A DNA stretch of 64,000 nucleotides from Roseibaca calidilacus (GCF_001517585.1 NZ_FBYC01000004.1:1879501-1943500); one strand, 5' to 3'; shown: positions 32,508 through 42,184, numbered from the stretch's first letter. Made by a program: numbers and translations. Notes: generated by a model from the letters alone, not told the origin.

Positions 32508-32970
32508 TCACCGCATGTGAAAAATAATTTTCAATATTCATCCTGTCTTCCATTACCCCACGAATGCCCGACGCTGGACGGCTGAGGCCCAAATTGATCG
32601 AGCTATCATACATATCTGAGAAAAGATCTGAGAGCTTCGCCGCCCGTTTGAAATGTTCGGAACTCTTACGATCAACAACATTTCCTACATGCGGCATTGC
32701 AAGCGCATCCGCCAATTCGGCGAGCTTCTCACTTTGCTCACGCATAGCCGCTAGCACACTCATTAGATGCACGTATCGCTCCGATATCTTGGCGAGCTCC
32801 TCGGTGGTAGCTGGTGAAACATCAAAGGTGCTAACGTCATCTCGCATCGACTTCGCTAGGTCTTTGTCTACTACTTCTTTCATCATTTTGATGGATTTTG
32901 CCAAGCGCATCGTTGCTTCACGCCTAGCGCTCTCTCTAGGGTCCGAATCCTTAACAGCTCGAGGGTTCAT
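32479..32970 (-). CDS. Hypothetical protein coupled to the DUF2335 gene
   Basis: The 163-residue protein is largely helical and charged, with no membrane segment or signal. A predicted coiled region lies around YVHLMSVLAAMREQSEKLAELADAL. I do not recognise a family. It is the first gene of a two-gene unit, overlapping DUF2335 by 29 bases, with AAGGTG before the start at 32970. Low GC and isolation between a repeat-bordered block and ettA point to an acquired two-component module. Confidence 0.7.
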   Translation of the reverse strand: MNPRAVKDSDPRESARREATMRLAKSIKMMKEVVDKDLAKSMRDDVSTFDVSPATTEELAKISERYVHLMSVLAAMREQSEKLAELADALAMPHVGNVVDRKSSEHFKRAAKLSDLFSDMYDSSINLGLSRPASGIRGVMEDRMNIENYFSHAVNEAISVARK

Positions 32971-33089
32971 ACCGACACCTTAGCTCCCGTCGCATTCTTG
33001 TGGAGTTACGACACACATTATCGAAGGTATATACCAATAACCGCTGAATCAATGGTTGAGACGCATCAATAATAGTTGCGCGCTACCCC

Positions 33090-34745
33090 TCACCTCGTAA
33101 ACTTCTTATACTTCACCCGCTTCGGCTCCAGCGCGTCCGGGCCCAGCCGCCGCTTCTTGTCTTCCTCGTAGGCCGCGAAGTTGCCTTCGAACCATTCGAC
33201 ATGCGCCTCGCCCTCGAAGGCCAGAATATGCGTGCAGAGGCGGTCAAGGAAGAAGCGGTCGTGGCTGATGATGACCGCGCAGCCTGCGAAATCTTCCAGC
33301 GCGGCTTCCAGCGCTTGCAGGGTTTCCACGTCCAGATCGTTGGTCGGCTCGTCCAAGAGCAGCACATTCCCGCCCGCGCGCAAGAGCTTCGCCATATGCA
33401 CGCGGTTGCGTTCCCCGCCGGACAGAAGGCCAACATTCTTCTGCTGGTCGCCGCCCTTGAAGTTGAAGGCAGAGCAATAGGCGCGGCTGTTCACTTCGGC
33501 GTCGCCCAGTTGAATAACGTCCAACCCGTCCGAGATTTCTTCCCACACGGTTTTGTTGCCATCCAGCGCGTCGCGCGACTGGTCCACATAGCTTAACTGC
33601 ACGGTGTCGCCGAATTCTACGGTCCCGGCATCGGGCTGCTCCTGCCCCGTCAGCATGCGGAACAGGGTCGATTTCCCCGCCCCGTTCGGCCCGATCACGC
33701 CGACAATGCCACCGGGAGGCAGCGCGAAGGACAGGTTTTCGATCAGCAGCTTGTCCTCGAACCCTTTGCGCAGGTCGGTCACTTCGATGACCTTGCCGCC
33801 CAAGCGCGGGCCGTTGGGGATGATGATCTGGGCGCGGCCAACCTTCTCGCGCTCGGACTGGTTGGCCTTTTCCTCATAGGCGGAAATGCGGGCCTTGGAT
33901 TTGGTCTGCCGGGCCTTGGCCCCGGCCCTGATCCATTCCAATTCGCGCTCCAGCGATTTCTGGCGCGATTTGTCCTCGCGCGCTTCTTGGGCCAAGCGCT
34001 TGGCCTTTTGCTCCAACCACGAGGAATAGTTGCCCTCGTAAGGAATGCCGCGGCCACGGTCGAGTTCCAGAATCCAGCCGGTGATGTCATCAAGGAAGTA
34101 ACGGTCATGGGTCACGATCAGGATCGTGCCCTTGTAGTCGATCAGGTGCTGTTGCAGCCATGCGACCGTTTCGGCGTCCAGATGGTTGGTGGGTTCGTCC
34201 AGCAGCAGCATGTCGGGCGCTTCCAAAAGCAGCTTGCAAAGCGCCACGCGGCGGCGTTCGCCGCCCGACAGGGTTTCGACATTCGCGTTGTCCGGCGGGC
34301 AGCGCAACGCCTCCAGCGCGACATCGATCTGGCTGTCCAGATCCCACAGGTTTTCCGCGTCGATCTGGTCTTGCAGTTCGGCCATTTCCTCTGCGGTCTC
34401 ATCGGAGTAGTTCATGGCCAGCTCGTTATACCGCTCCAGCTTGGCCTGTTTTTCCGCCACGCCCAGCATGACATTGCCGCGCACATCAAGCGCGGGGTCC
34501 AGATGCGGTTCCTGCGGCAGGTAGCCGACCTTGGCGCCCTTGGCCGCCCATGCCTCGCCGGTGAAATCCTTGTCAGCCCCGGACATGATGCGCAGAAGCG
34601 TGGATTTGCCCGCGCCGTTCACGCCCACCACGCCGATTTTCACCCCGGGCAGGAAAGACAGGCGGATATTTTCAAAACACTTCTTGCCACCCGGGTAGGT
34701 CTTGGACACGCCATCCATGTGGTAGACATATTGATACGACGCCAT
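33090..34745 (-). CDS. ettA: Energy-dependent translational throttle EttA (ABC-F)
   Basis: EttA binds the ribosomal E site and gates entry of 70S initiation complexes into elongation according to ATP/ADP. The 551-residue protein has two ABC cassettes: Walker A GVNGAGKST and GPNGAGKST, signature LSGGERRRV and LSGGERNRV, and Walker B LLLLDEPTNHLD and LLLDEPTNDLD. The linker region RQTKSKARISAYE is the ABC-F P-site tether. Length and C-terminus KRVKYKKFTR agree with EttA. AGGAGC precedes the start. Confidence 0.96.
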   Translation of the reverse strand: MASYQYVYHMDGVSKTYPGGKKCFENIRLSFLPGVKIGVVGVNGAGKSTLLRIMSGADKDFTGEAWAAKGAKVGYLPQEPHLDPALDVRGNVMLGVAEKQAKLERYNELAMNYSDETAEEMAELQDQIDAENLWDLDSQIDVALEALRCPPDNANVETLSGGERRRVALCKLLLEAPDMLLLDEPTNHLDAETVAWLQQHLIDYKGTILIVTHDRYFLDDITGWILELDRGRGIPYEGNYSSWLEQKAKRLAQEAREDKSRQKSLERELEWIRAGAKARQTKSKARISAYEEKANQSEREKVGRAQIIIPNGPRLGGKVIEVTDLRKGFEDKLLIENLSFALPPGGIVGVIGPNGAGKSTLFRMLTGQEQPDAGTVEFGDTVQLSYVDQSRDALDGNKTVWEEISDGLDVIQLGDAEVNSRAYCSAFNFKGGDQQKNVGLLSGGERNRVHMAKLLRAGGNVLLLDEPTNDLDVETLQALEAALEDFAGCAVIISHDRFFLDRLCTHILAFEGEAHVEWFEGNFAAYEEDKKRRLGPDALEPKRVKYKKFTR

Positions 34746-34877
34746 GGCATTTGCTCCTGATCTGTTTGGCCCGACACCTACAGCCGCACAGGGTCTGTCG
34801 CAAGCAAATCACACAAGGGTGATGTTATGATCTTTGACGCCGTTGCGTAGGGTTCAGCAGTCACTATGGAGGATAAA

Positions 34878-35303
34878 ATGATTTCTCGCCGCGCCGTTCT
34901 GGCCGCTTCGCTGCTGGCCCTGCCCGCGTCGCACCTGTTTGCCCAAGCGACCCCCGTGCTCGATGGCCATGACCCGGTGGCCTATTTCACCGAAGGTACC
35001 CCGCGCCGGGGTGATCCGGCCTATGCGTTCGATTGGGACGGCAAACGCTGGCATTTCGCATCGGCGGCCAACAGGGATGCCTTTGCCGCCGCGCCCGCAG
35101 CTTACGCCCCGCAATACGGGGGCAACTGCGCCTGGGCGGTGGCCGAGGGCTACCTGGCCCCGGTGGACCCGGACGCCTGGGCGATCGTGGACGGAAAGCT
35201 GTATCTGAACGCGAACCGACGAATCCAACGCCGTTGGGAACGGGACATTCCGGGCTTTATCCGACGGGCCGATGCCAACTGGCCGGGTCTGCGCAACAAC
35301 TAG
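34878..35303 (+). CDS. Tat-exported YHS-domain protein
   Basis: The 141-residue protein begins MISRRAVLAASLLALPAS, a twin-arginine signal, followed by a single YHS-like domain (DGHDPVAYFTEGTPRRGD and WHFASAANRDAFAAAPAAYAPQYGG). YHS domains bind metals, often copper or other soft metals. The start at 34878 was chosen for its signal and the GGAGG site six bases upstream; a start at 34866 overlaps that site. It stands alone, 108 bases before the ABC operon, and faces away from ettA. Confidence 0.8.
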   Translation: MISRRAVLAASLLALPASHLFAQATPVLDGHDPVAYFTEGTPRRGDPAYAFDWDGKRWHFASAANRDAFAAAPAAYAPQYGGNCAWAVAEGYLAPVDPDAWAIVDGKLYLNANRRIQRRWERDIPGFIRRADANWPGLRNN

Positions 35304-35411
35304 GCAGACGGGCGCGACGTCAGGTCAGTCGGGGGCAAGGGGCGAAAGCGCCCTTGCCATTGCCGTGTTTTTAGGCAGAAATGGCGGGCAGGTTCGAACC
35401 AGCAAGGTCAC

Positions 35412-36185
35412 ATGCCCGACACGCCCGTTATCGAGATCCGCGACCTGCACAAGGCCTATGGGCCGCTGGAGGTGCTGAAAGGGGTCAGCCTGACCGCGCA
35501 GAAAGGCGACGTGATTTCGCTGATCGGGTCGTCCGGGTCGGGCAAGTCCACTCTTTTGCGCTGCTGCAACCTGCTGGAAGACAGCCAGCAAGGCGACATC
35601 CTGTTCGAAGGCGAACCCGTGCGCTGGCGCGGCACAGGCGGCCATCGCCAACCTGCCGACCGCGCGCAGGTGACGCGCATTCGCACCAACCTGTCGATGG
35701 TGTTTCAAAGCTTCAACCTGTGGTCGCATCTGAGCGTGTTGCAAAACGTCATGGAAGCGCCGCTGCATGTGCTGAAACAGGATCGCGCGATTGTCGAGCC
35801 GCGCGCCCGCGCGCTGTTGGACAAAGTCGGCATTGGCGACAAGGCCAATGTCTACCCCGCGCAAATATCGGGCGGGCAGCAACAACGCGCCGCGATTGCC
35901 CGCGCGCTGTGCATGGAACCGCGCGCCTTGTTGTTCGATGAACCGACCTCGGCGCTGGATCCTGAACTGGAACAAGAAGTGGTGCGCGTGATCCGGGCAC
36001 TGGCCCAAGAAGGGCGCACCATGCTGATTGTAACCCATGACATGCGCATGGCCGCCGATGTGTCCAACCATGTCGTGTTCCTGCATGATGGCCGCATCGT
36101 GGAAGAGGGGCCACCCGACACCCTGTTCGGCAATCCGCAATCCGAGCGGCTGAAGCAGTTCCTCAGCCACAGTCAACCCAACTAG
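35412..36185 (+). CDS. ABC transporter ATP-binding protein (polar amino acid/opine type)
   Basis: The 257-residue cytoplasmic ATPase has Walker A GSSGSGKST, the Q-loop SMVFQSFNLWSH, signature SGGQQQRAAIARAL, Walker B LLFDEPTSALDP and switch His in IVTHDMRMA. The HisP/GlnQ-type insert RGTGGHRQPADR is present. It is the first gene of a run that continues with a binding protein, two permeases and polyamine-related enzymes, so the substrate is probably a polyamine or a related cationic compound. Confidence 0.93.
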   Translation: MPDTPVIEIRDLHKAYGPLEVLKGVSLTAQKGDVISLIGSSGSGKSTLLRCCNLLEDSQQGDILFEGEPVRWRGTGGHRQPADRAQVTRIRTNLSMVFQSFNLWSHLSVLQNVMEAPLHVLKQDRAIVEPRARALLDKVGIGDKANVYPAQISGGQQQRAAIARALCMEPRALLFDEPTSALDPELEQEVVRVIRALAQEGRTMLIVTHDMRMAADVSNHVVFLHDGRIVEEGPPDTLFGNPQSERLKQFLSHSQPN

Positions 36186-36210
36186 CCCTAAACCAACCGG
36201 GAGTAATGAC

Positions 36211-36948
36211 ATGAAAAAACTGATCCTTGGCCTGTCGCTGGCGGCCTTCGGCGCAAGCGCCGCTTTTGCACAAGACGTGGTGCGCATGGGTTCTGAAGGC
36301 GCTTACCCTCCATATAACTTCATCAACGACGCCACGGGCGAACTGGACGGGTTCGAGCGCGAATTGGGTGATGAAATCTGTGCCCGCGCCGAACTGACCT
36401 GCGAATGGGTCATCAACGATTGGGACACGATCATTCCCAATCTGGTCTCGGGCAACTACGACACGATCATGGCGGGTATGAGCATTACCGAAGCCCGCAA
36501 GGAAGTCATCTCGTTCAGCCAGAACTACCTGCAACCCGAACCCTCGGCCTTTGTCGCGCTGGAAGGCACCGATGCCGACGTGACCATGTCGGGCGTGGTG
36601 GCCGCGCAGTCTGGCACCATTCAGGCAGGCTATATCGCGGAATCAGACGCGGACCTGCTGGAATTCCCGACGCCAGACGAAACCATCGCGGCGCTGCGCA
36701 ACGGCGAAGTTGACGCGGTTCTGGCCGACAAGGCGTTTCTGGAACCCTATGTGACCGACTCGGCAGGGGAACTGGTCTTTCTTGGCGATGACGTGCTGCT
36801 GGGCGACGGGATCGGTGTTGGCACCCGCCAAAGCGATGACGAGTTGCGCGCCACCTTCGACGGCGTGATTGCCGAGATGAAAGCCGACGGGTCGCTGAAC
36901 GCCATGATTACCAAATGGTTTGGCGAAGAAACGCCGCTGTTCGAGTAA
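36211..36948 (+). CDS. Periplasmic substrate-binding protein of the ABC transporter
   Basis: The 245-residue protein has a signal peptide cut near residue 19 (FAQD) and the family-3 solute-binding fold: VRMGSEGAYPPYNFINDATG, GFERELGDEICARAEL and DWDTIIPNLVSGNYDTIMAGM. These are typical of amino-acid and amine binders. The ligand cannot be named, but gene neighbours favour a polyamine or amino-acid derivative. A hairpin follows, as often between a binding-protein gene and permeases. Confidence 0.92.
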   Translation: MKKLILGLSLAAFGASAAFAQDVVRMGSEGAYPPYNFINDATGELDGFERELGDEICARAELTCEWVINDWDTIIPNLVSGNYDTIMAGMSITEARKEVISFSQNYLQPEPSAFVALEGTDADVTMSGVVAAQSGTIQAGYIAESDADLLEFPTPDETIAALRNGEVDAVLADKAFLEPYVTDSAGELVFLGDDVLLGDGIGVGTRQSDDELRATFDGVIAEMKADGSLNAMITKWFGEETPLFE

Positions 36949-36955
36949 GGCAAAC

Positions 36956-36982
36956 GGGCGGGGCCGCCGGTCGGCCCTGCCC
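36956..36982 (+). terminator. Stem-loop after the binding-protein gene
   Basis: GGGCGGGGCCG at 36956-36966 pairs with CGGCCCTGCCC at 36972-36982, with one G-U pair and a five-base loop. It lies 8 bases after the binding-protein stop and before the first permease. Such stem-loops commonly stabilise the upstream message and lower permease expression. No T-run follows. Confidence 0.6.
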
Positions 36983-36996
36983 CCCTGCCCGCGCGC

Positions 36997-37878
36997 ATGT
37001 TCGGCTTTTGCTCTGACCCTTCGGTCCTTGAAGGTTTCGACTGGTTCGCCTGTTACCTGACCTCGGCGACACATCAGAACTTTTATTGGGCGTTTTTTCT
37101 GGTGATGGTGCTGCTGGCCGTCACCGCACCCATGTCGCTTGGCATGGGCATGCTGGGCGCGTTGGCCCTGCGGGCGCGCATCGCGCCCTTGGTCTGGTTC
37201 GGCAAAGTCTACGTCAATATCGTGCGTGGCGTGCCCGATATCGTGTTCTTCCTGTTCGTGCCGATCGCCCTTGGGCAGGGGCTGGAATGGATGCTGCATC
37301 AGGCGCGCTGCCCCGAATGGACAGAGCCGATCCGCCAAGGCACTGATTTCCTTGTCTGCCCAGAGGCCAAACTGCCGCCCAACGGGTCGCCGCAATGGAT
37401 GTATAACGCCTATTCCTTTGGCATGGCGGTGCTGGCCTTTGCGCTGGTCTTTGGCGCTTTCGTGGCCAATACGCTGCACGGTGCCATGCAGGCCGTGCCG
37501 CACGCCCAAGTGGAAACCGCCGAAGCCTATGGCATGACCCGCGCCCAAACCTTTCGCCGCGTGGTGCTGCCGCAGATGTGGGTCTATGCGCTGCCCGGCC
37601 TGTCGAATATCTGGCAAATCCTGATAAAGGCGACTCCGCTTCTGTTCCTGCTGGGGCTGCAAGACATCGTCTATTGGGCGCGCGAGTTGGGCGGGCAGAA
37701 AACCTCGCTTTACAGCTACCCGCACCCCGATTGGCGGATGTGGTATTTTCTGTCGCTGCTGGTGTTTTACCTGTTCCTGACATGGGCCAGCGAACGGGTC
37801 TTCGCGTGGCTAAGCCGCCGGCTGTCGCATGGCCAAGCCACCGCTGCGGGTGAACGGCTGCGAAAGGCGGGCGCATGA
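36997..37878 (+). CDS. ABC transporter permease 1
   Basis: The 293-residue protein has the HisM/HisQ permease pattern: hydrophobic segments and the EAA loop AEAYGMTRAQTFRRVVLPQMW near residue 175, which contacts the ATPase. The N-terminus is longer than average, with a periplasmic insertion around 100-130 rich in Trp/Pro. Its last codons overlap permease 2 by four bases (ATGA). Confidence 0.9.
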   Translation: MFGFCSDPSVLEGFDWFACYLTSATHQNFYWAFFLVMVLLAVTAPMSLGMGMLGALALRARIAPLVWFGKVYVNIVRGVPDIVFFLFVPIALGQGLEWMLHQARCPEWTEPIRQGTDFLVCPEAKLPPNGSPQWMYNAYSFGMAVLAFALVFGAFVANTLHGAMQAVPHAQVETAEAYGMTRAQTFRRVVLPQMWVYALPGLSNIWQILIKATPLLFLLGLQDIVYWARELGGQKTSLYSYPHPDWRMWYFLSLLVFYLFLTWASERVFAWLSRRLSHGQATAAGERLRKAGA

Positions 37879-38726
37879 GAACCTGTTGGGAGAGCTTCGA
37901 GGCTTATGGCCTGCGCGCGCTTGGCCGTGACTATGGCGAACGGCTTTTGCCGCGGGGTTTGGACATTACCTTTTGCGATCAGGTGTTCCTGATCGGTTCG
38001 GGCCTGATGTGGAACATCTACTTCGCCGCTCTTGCCATCGCCATCGGCTTTGGGCTGGCGGTTGCCGTGGCCATGGCACGCTTTAGCGATATCCCGTGGC
38101 TGTCGCGCCTTGCGGGTCTGTTCATTTTCGTGTTTCGCGGCTCACCGCTCTTTATCCAGTTCTTTTTCTTTTATGCGGCTTTCGTGCTCTTGCCCCGGAA
38201 CGGCATCGACATTCCGCTGGGATTCATCACGCTGACGGTCGACACATCTGCGCTGACCACGGCGCAGGTGGGCGGGCTGTTCGTGCTGGTGCTGAACACC
38301 ACCGCCTATTCCGCCGAATTGTTCCATGGGGCCCTGCAATCCATCCCGAAAGGCGATCTGGAAGCCGCGGATGCTTACGGAATGCATGGCTGGACCAAGT
38401 TTCGCCGGGTGATCTTTCCAAATATGCTGCGGCTGGCATGGCCCAGCTACACGAATGAGGCGATCTTCCTGACCCATTCCACTACGCTGGTGTTCCTGTC
38501 CGCTTTCCCCGCGCGCCAACAGGTGGGCGAGGCATTCTATTACGCCCGCTACTTCGTGGACCAGACCTTCAACCCCTTCGTGGCCTATCCGCTGGTCGCA
38601 GCCTATTTCGTGGCCCTGACATTGGTGATCGTCGGCCTTTACGGGTTGGCAGGGCGGCATTTGAACCGGCATTTGCCACGGGCCCGGCGCGTGCGGTTCC
38701 GGTTCCGCCCGCAATATATTCGTTAA
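37875..38726 (+). CDS. ABC transporter permease 2
   Basis: The 283-residue membrane protein has the same architecture, with the EAA loop ADAYGMHGWTKFRRVIFPNML near residue 170 and several membrane segments. Together with permease 1 it forms the heterodimeric channel. It overlaps the preceding gene by ATGA and lies three bases before the glutamine-synthetase-like gene, so transport and catabolism are one operon. Confidence 0.9.
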   Translation: MRTCWESFEAYGLRALGRDYGERLLPRGLDITFCDQVFLIGSGLMWNIYFAALAIAIGFGLAVAVAMARFSDIPWLSRLAGLFIFVFRGSPLFIQFFFFYAAFVLLPRNGIDIPLGFITLTVDTSALTTAQVGGLFVLVLNTTAYSAELFHGALQSIPKGDLEAADAYGMHGWTKFRRVIFPNMLRLAWPSYTNEAIFLTHSTTLVFLSAFPARQQVGEAFYYARYFVDQTFNPFVAYPLVAAYFVALTLVIVGLYGLAGRHLNRHLPRARRVRFRFRPQYIR

Positions 38727-38729
38727 GCC

Positions 38730-40049
38730 ATGGACCCAGATTCTTTACGCCAGATTCGTGTGGTCATCCCTGATCTGAACGGAATTGCCCGCGCCAAGCG
38801 GATGCCTGCCAGCGCCTTGCCCAAGCTGATGGCGGGGCAGGTGAAGATGCCGCTCTCGGCGCTCAATCTGGACATACTGGGCAATGATATCGCCGACAGC
38901 CCGCTTGTGTTCGAAACAGGCGATGCAGATGGCTTTCTGCGCCCCACCGCGCGCGGGCTTTTGCCCATGCCGTGGATCGGGCCAGAGGCCGCGATGCTGC
39001 CCATGGCCATGCACGATGAAGGGGACCACCCCTTTGCGGGCGACGCGCGCCATGCGCTGGCCGCGATAATCGACCGGCTGGCCGCGCGCGGTCTGACCGC
39101 CGTGACCGCGACAGAGCTGGAATTCTACCTGATCGACGATAGCAGCGGCCGCTTTCAGCCCCCGGTCAACCCGACCACGGGGCGGCGCAGTTGGGGCGCG
39201 GCAACGCTTTCGATGCAGGTGATGGACACGTTCAACCCGTTCTTTGATGCGCTTTATGCAGGCTGCGAAGCCTTGGGCATTGACGCCGAGACTGCCACAT
39301 CAGAGGCCGGGCCGGGCCAGTTCGAGATCAACCTGAACCACGGCGCCGACCCAATGCGCATGGCCGATGACACATGGTTGTTCAAGCTGCTGGTGCGCCG
39401 GCTGGCGCGGGCGCATGGCTTTGCCGCCAGTTTCATGGCCAAGCCTTACCCCGACGCATCGGGCAGCGGGCTGCATGTCCATGCCTCGCTGTTGGACCGC
39501 GACGGGCGCAATATATTCGATGATGGCACGGCGCGCGGGTCGGATGCGCTGCGGCATGCCATTGGTGGGCTGCTGGCGACGATGGCGGATGCGACGCTTA
39601 TCTTTGCCCCCCATGCGGGCGGCTATGATCGGCTGGTGCCGGGCGCCCATGCGCCCACCGGCATTGGCTGGGCCTATGAAAACCGCACCGCATCGGTCCG
39701 GGTGCCCAATGGCCCGCCCGCCGCGCGACGGCTGGAACACCGGGTGCCCGGCGGCGATACCAACCCCTATCTGGTGCTGGCCGCTATTCTGGGCGGGATG
39801 GAGCTGGGTCTTGCCGACCAGATCGCCCCGCCGCTCCCGCTGACCGGCAATGCCTATGCGCAGAATCTGCCCCAGATCCCTGCAGACTGGGAGGATGCGG
39901 TCGCACGCTTTGCCGCGTCTGATGCTATGCCACGGCTGTTCCCGCACCGGCTGATCGACAATTTCACCCGCACCAAGCGGCAGGAAATCGCGGCCCTCGC
40001 CGCGATGGAACCGCAAGAGCTGGCCATGCTATACCTTGATAGCGTCTAG
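38730..40049 (+). CDS. Glutamine-synthetase-family ligase (PuuA-like), first copy
   Basis: The 439-residue protein has the GS catalytic core: ELEFYLID and AGPGQFEINLNHGADP metal/glutamate ligands, FMAKPYPDASGSGLHVH (ATP-binding) and the arginine in YENRTASVRVP. Members of this group make gamma-glutamyl amides of amines such as putrescine. It lacks the longer N-terminus of housekeeping GlnA. With a second GS and an oxidase downstream, it is likely part of a gamma-glutamylation route. The GS1 substrate could differ from that of GS2. Confidence 0.85.
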   Translation: MDPDSLRQIRVVIPDLNGIARAKRMPASALPKLMAGQVKMPLSALNLDILGNDIADSPLVFETGDADGFLRPTARGLLPMPWIGPEAAMLPMAMHDEGDHPFAGDARHALAAIIDRLAARGLTAVTATELEFYLIDDSSGRFQPPVNPTTGRRSWGAATLSMQVMDTFNPFFDALYAGCEALGIDAETATSEAGPGQFEINLNHGADPMRMADDTWLFKLLVRRLARAHGFAASFMAKPYPDASGSGLHVHASLLDRDGRNIFDDGTARGSDALRHAIGGLLATMADATLIFAPHAGGYDRLVPGAHAPTGIGWAYENRTASVRVPNGPPAARRLEHRVPGGDTNPYLVLAAILGGMELGLADQIAPPLPLTGNAYAQNLPQIPADWEDAVARFAASDAMPRLFPHRLIDNFTRTKRQEIAALAAMEPQELAMLYLDSV

Positions 40050-40145
40050 CCACCCGCCGCAGGTGGCGGACCTTGTCACTGGGCTTGCGGGCGACGCGGG
40101 TGCGCGATAGCGTCAGATATTGGCAACCCTGAAAGACTCTAGGCG

Positions 40146-40832
40146 ATGAAGATCGGTATCCTCGAATGCGGGCGCCTGCCCGATGAGATGAGCGCGCAAA
40201 CCGGGCAATACCCGCCCATGTTCATGCGCCTGCTGGATGGGCAAGGCTTTGCTTTTCAGGCATGGCATGTCGAGGACATGGTGTTCCCGAACAGCGTGTC
40301 GGACGCCGATGGTTGGCTTGTGACCGGCTCGCGCCACGGGGTCTATGAAGACCACGCTTTCATCCCGGTTCTGGAACAGTTCATCCGCGATGCTTTTGCC
40401 GCCGATGTGCCGGTGGTCGGTATCTGTTTCGGGCATCAGATCATGGCGCAGGCACTGGGGGGCAAGGTTGCGAAATACGCCGGTGGCTGGGCTGTCGGCG
40501 CGCAGGATTACAGCTTCGATACCGGGCCAGTGCGGCTGAATGCCTGGCATCAGGACCAGGTCATCACGCCGCCCGATGGCGCGCAGACCGTGGCCAGCAA
40601 TGCGTTCTGCGCCCATGCCGCACTGCTGTATCCGGGGCGCGGCTTCTCTGTTCAAGCCCATCCCGAATTCGAGGATGGTGTCATTCAAGGGTTGATCGAC
40701 CATCGCGGCCCCGGCGTGGTGCCGGACCCGCTTTTGCAGCAGGCGCAGGCCGGTCTGGGCCGCGCCGACAGCCGCGCGATGGCAGATCGTATTGCGGCGT
40801 TTTTCAAACAACATGCGGGTGTGCGCGCATGA
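40146..40832 (+). CDS. Class I glutamine amidotransferase-like protein
   Basis: The 228-residue protein has the triad of class I amidotransferases: nucleophilic Cys in GICFGHQIMA, and His and Glu in VQAHPEFEDG. It is of the short, GMP-synthase-like type (YhbO/GuaA-like) rather than a full PuuD, though a gamma-glutamyl hydrolase role on gamma-glutamyl intermediates is plausible. It overlaps the next GS gene by ATGA, which ties it to the pathway. Confidence 0.8.
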   Translation: MKIGILECGRLPDEMSAQTGQYPPMFMRLLDGQGFAFQAWHVEDMVFPNSVSDADGWLVTGSRHGVYEDHAFIPVLEQFIRDAFAADVPVVGICFGHQIMAQALGGKVAKYAGGWAVGAQDYSFDTGPVRLNAWHQDQVITPPDGAQTVASNAFCAHAALLYPGRGFSVQAHPEFEDGVIQGLIDHRGPGVVPDPLLQQAQAGLGRADSRAMADRIAAFFKQHAGVRA

Positions 40833-42184
40833 GTTCCTGGCAGGATCAGATTCCGCAAGCGGCGCGCGATTACTTGGAAGGCCGCAGGCTGGACGAGGTG
40901 GAATGCATCATCGCCGACATGGCCGGTGTCGCGCGCGGCAAGGCCATGCCCGCGTTCAAATTCGATGACAGCGCAAAATACTATCTGCCGACCTCTATTT
41001 TCCTGCAAACCATCACGGGCGGTTGGGCAGATTTCCGCGACGGGGCCGATCTGGAACCTGACATGATCATGCGGCCCGATTTCAGCACCGCGACGGCGGC
41101 ACCATGGACCGCGGACTGGACCCTACAGATCATCCACGATGCAGAGGATGCCGACGGCGCGCCCATATCGACCGCGCCGCGCAACGTGCTCAAGCGTGTT
41201 TTGAAACTATACAATGACAAAGGCTGGCAGCCGGTTGTCGCACCAGAGATGGAGTTCTTCTTCGTCGGGCGCAACACGGACCCGAACATGCCGATCATCC
41301 CGCCTATGGGCCGGACGGGTCGGCGCGCGGCGGCGCGGCAGGCCTATTCCATGTCGGCGGTGGATGAATACGGCAAAGTCATTGACGACATTTACGATTT
41401 TGCCGAAGCCATGGGGCTGGAGATTGACGGCATCTTGCAAGAGGGCGGCGCCGGGCAGGTGGAAATCAATCTGGCCCATGGCGACCCGTTGGTGCTGGCC
41501 GATCAGGTGTTTTACTTCAAACGCATGATCCGCGAGGCGGCGCTGCGCCACGACATGTTCGCCACCTTCATGGCCAAGCCAATAGAGGGCGAGCCGGGCA
41601 GCGCCATGCATATTCACCATTCGGTGCTGGATATGGCCACCGGGCAGAACCTGTTTTCAACCGATGCGGGCGCCAGCACAGACACATTCCTGCATTTCAT
41701 TGGCGGCTTGCAGCGGCACCTGCCCCGTGCTGTCGCGTTGATCGCGCCCTATGTAAACAGCTACCGCCGCTACGTCCCCGATTTCGCGGCCCCCATCAAT
41801 CTGGAATGGGGGCATGACAATCGCACGACAGGGCTACGCGTGCCAATCTCCTCACCATCTTCGCGGCGGGTAGAAAACCGGCTGGCGGGCATGGATTGCA
41901 ACCCTTATCTTGGTATCGCGGCCTCTTTGGCCTGTGGGTATCTGGGGCTGATCGAACAACACAGCCCGCGCGAGGAATGCCGCACCAACGCCTATATGGA
42001 CGAGGATGAACTGCCCCGCACTTTGGGCGATGCGGTGTCGCTGTTCGAAGATGCGAGCGCGCTGCACGATATTCTGGGACCGGAATTCTGCAAGACCTAC
42101 GCCGCCGTGAAACGCGACGAATACCACGAGTTCTTGCAGGTCATCAGCCCGTGGGAACGTGAGCATCTGCTGTTGAACGTATGA
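40829..42184 (+). CDS. puuA: Glutamine-synthetase-family ligase (PuuA-like), second copy
   Basis: The 451-residue protein carries GS motifs PEMEFFFVG, GGAGQVEINLAHGDP, FMAKPIEGEPGSAMHIHHS and the arginine in HDNRTTGLRVP. It is closest in organisation to gamma-glutamylputrescine synthetase. The four-base overlaps on both sides, with the amidotransferase and with the oxidase, place it in the middle of a tightly coupled set. The first copy at 38730 shares motifs but is divergent in the N-terminal part. Confidence 0.82.
   Translation: MSSWQDQIPQAARDYLEGRRLDEVECIIADMAGVARGKAMPAFKFDDSAKYYLPTSIFLQTITGGWADFRDGADLEPDMIMRPDFSTATAAPWTADWTLQIIHDAEDADGAPISTAPRNVLKRVLKLYNDKGWQPVVAPEMEFFFVGRNTDPNMPIIPPMGRTGRRAAARQAYSMSAVDEYGKVIDDIYDFAEAMGLEIDGILQEGGAGQVEINLAHGDPLVLADQVFYFKRMIREAALRHDMFATFMAKPIEGEPGSAMHIHHSVLDMATGQNLFSTDAGASTDTFLHFIGGLQRHLPRAVALIAPYVNSYRRYVPDFAAPINLEWGHDNRTTGLRVPISSPSSRRVENRLAGMDCNPYLGIAASLACGYLGLIEQHSPREECRTNAYMDEDELPRTLGDAVSLFEDASALHDILGPEFCKTYAAVKRDEYHEFLQVISPWEREHLLLNV

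Noticed and set aside
36643-37725. A 360-codon minus-strand frame opposite the ABC permease
   Set aside because: GC-rich antisense shadow with His/Gln/Arg-rich composition; permease and binding-protein genes on the plus strand are unambiguous.
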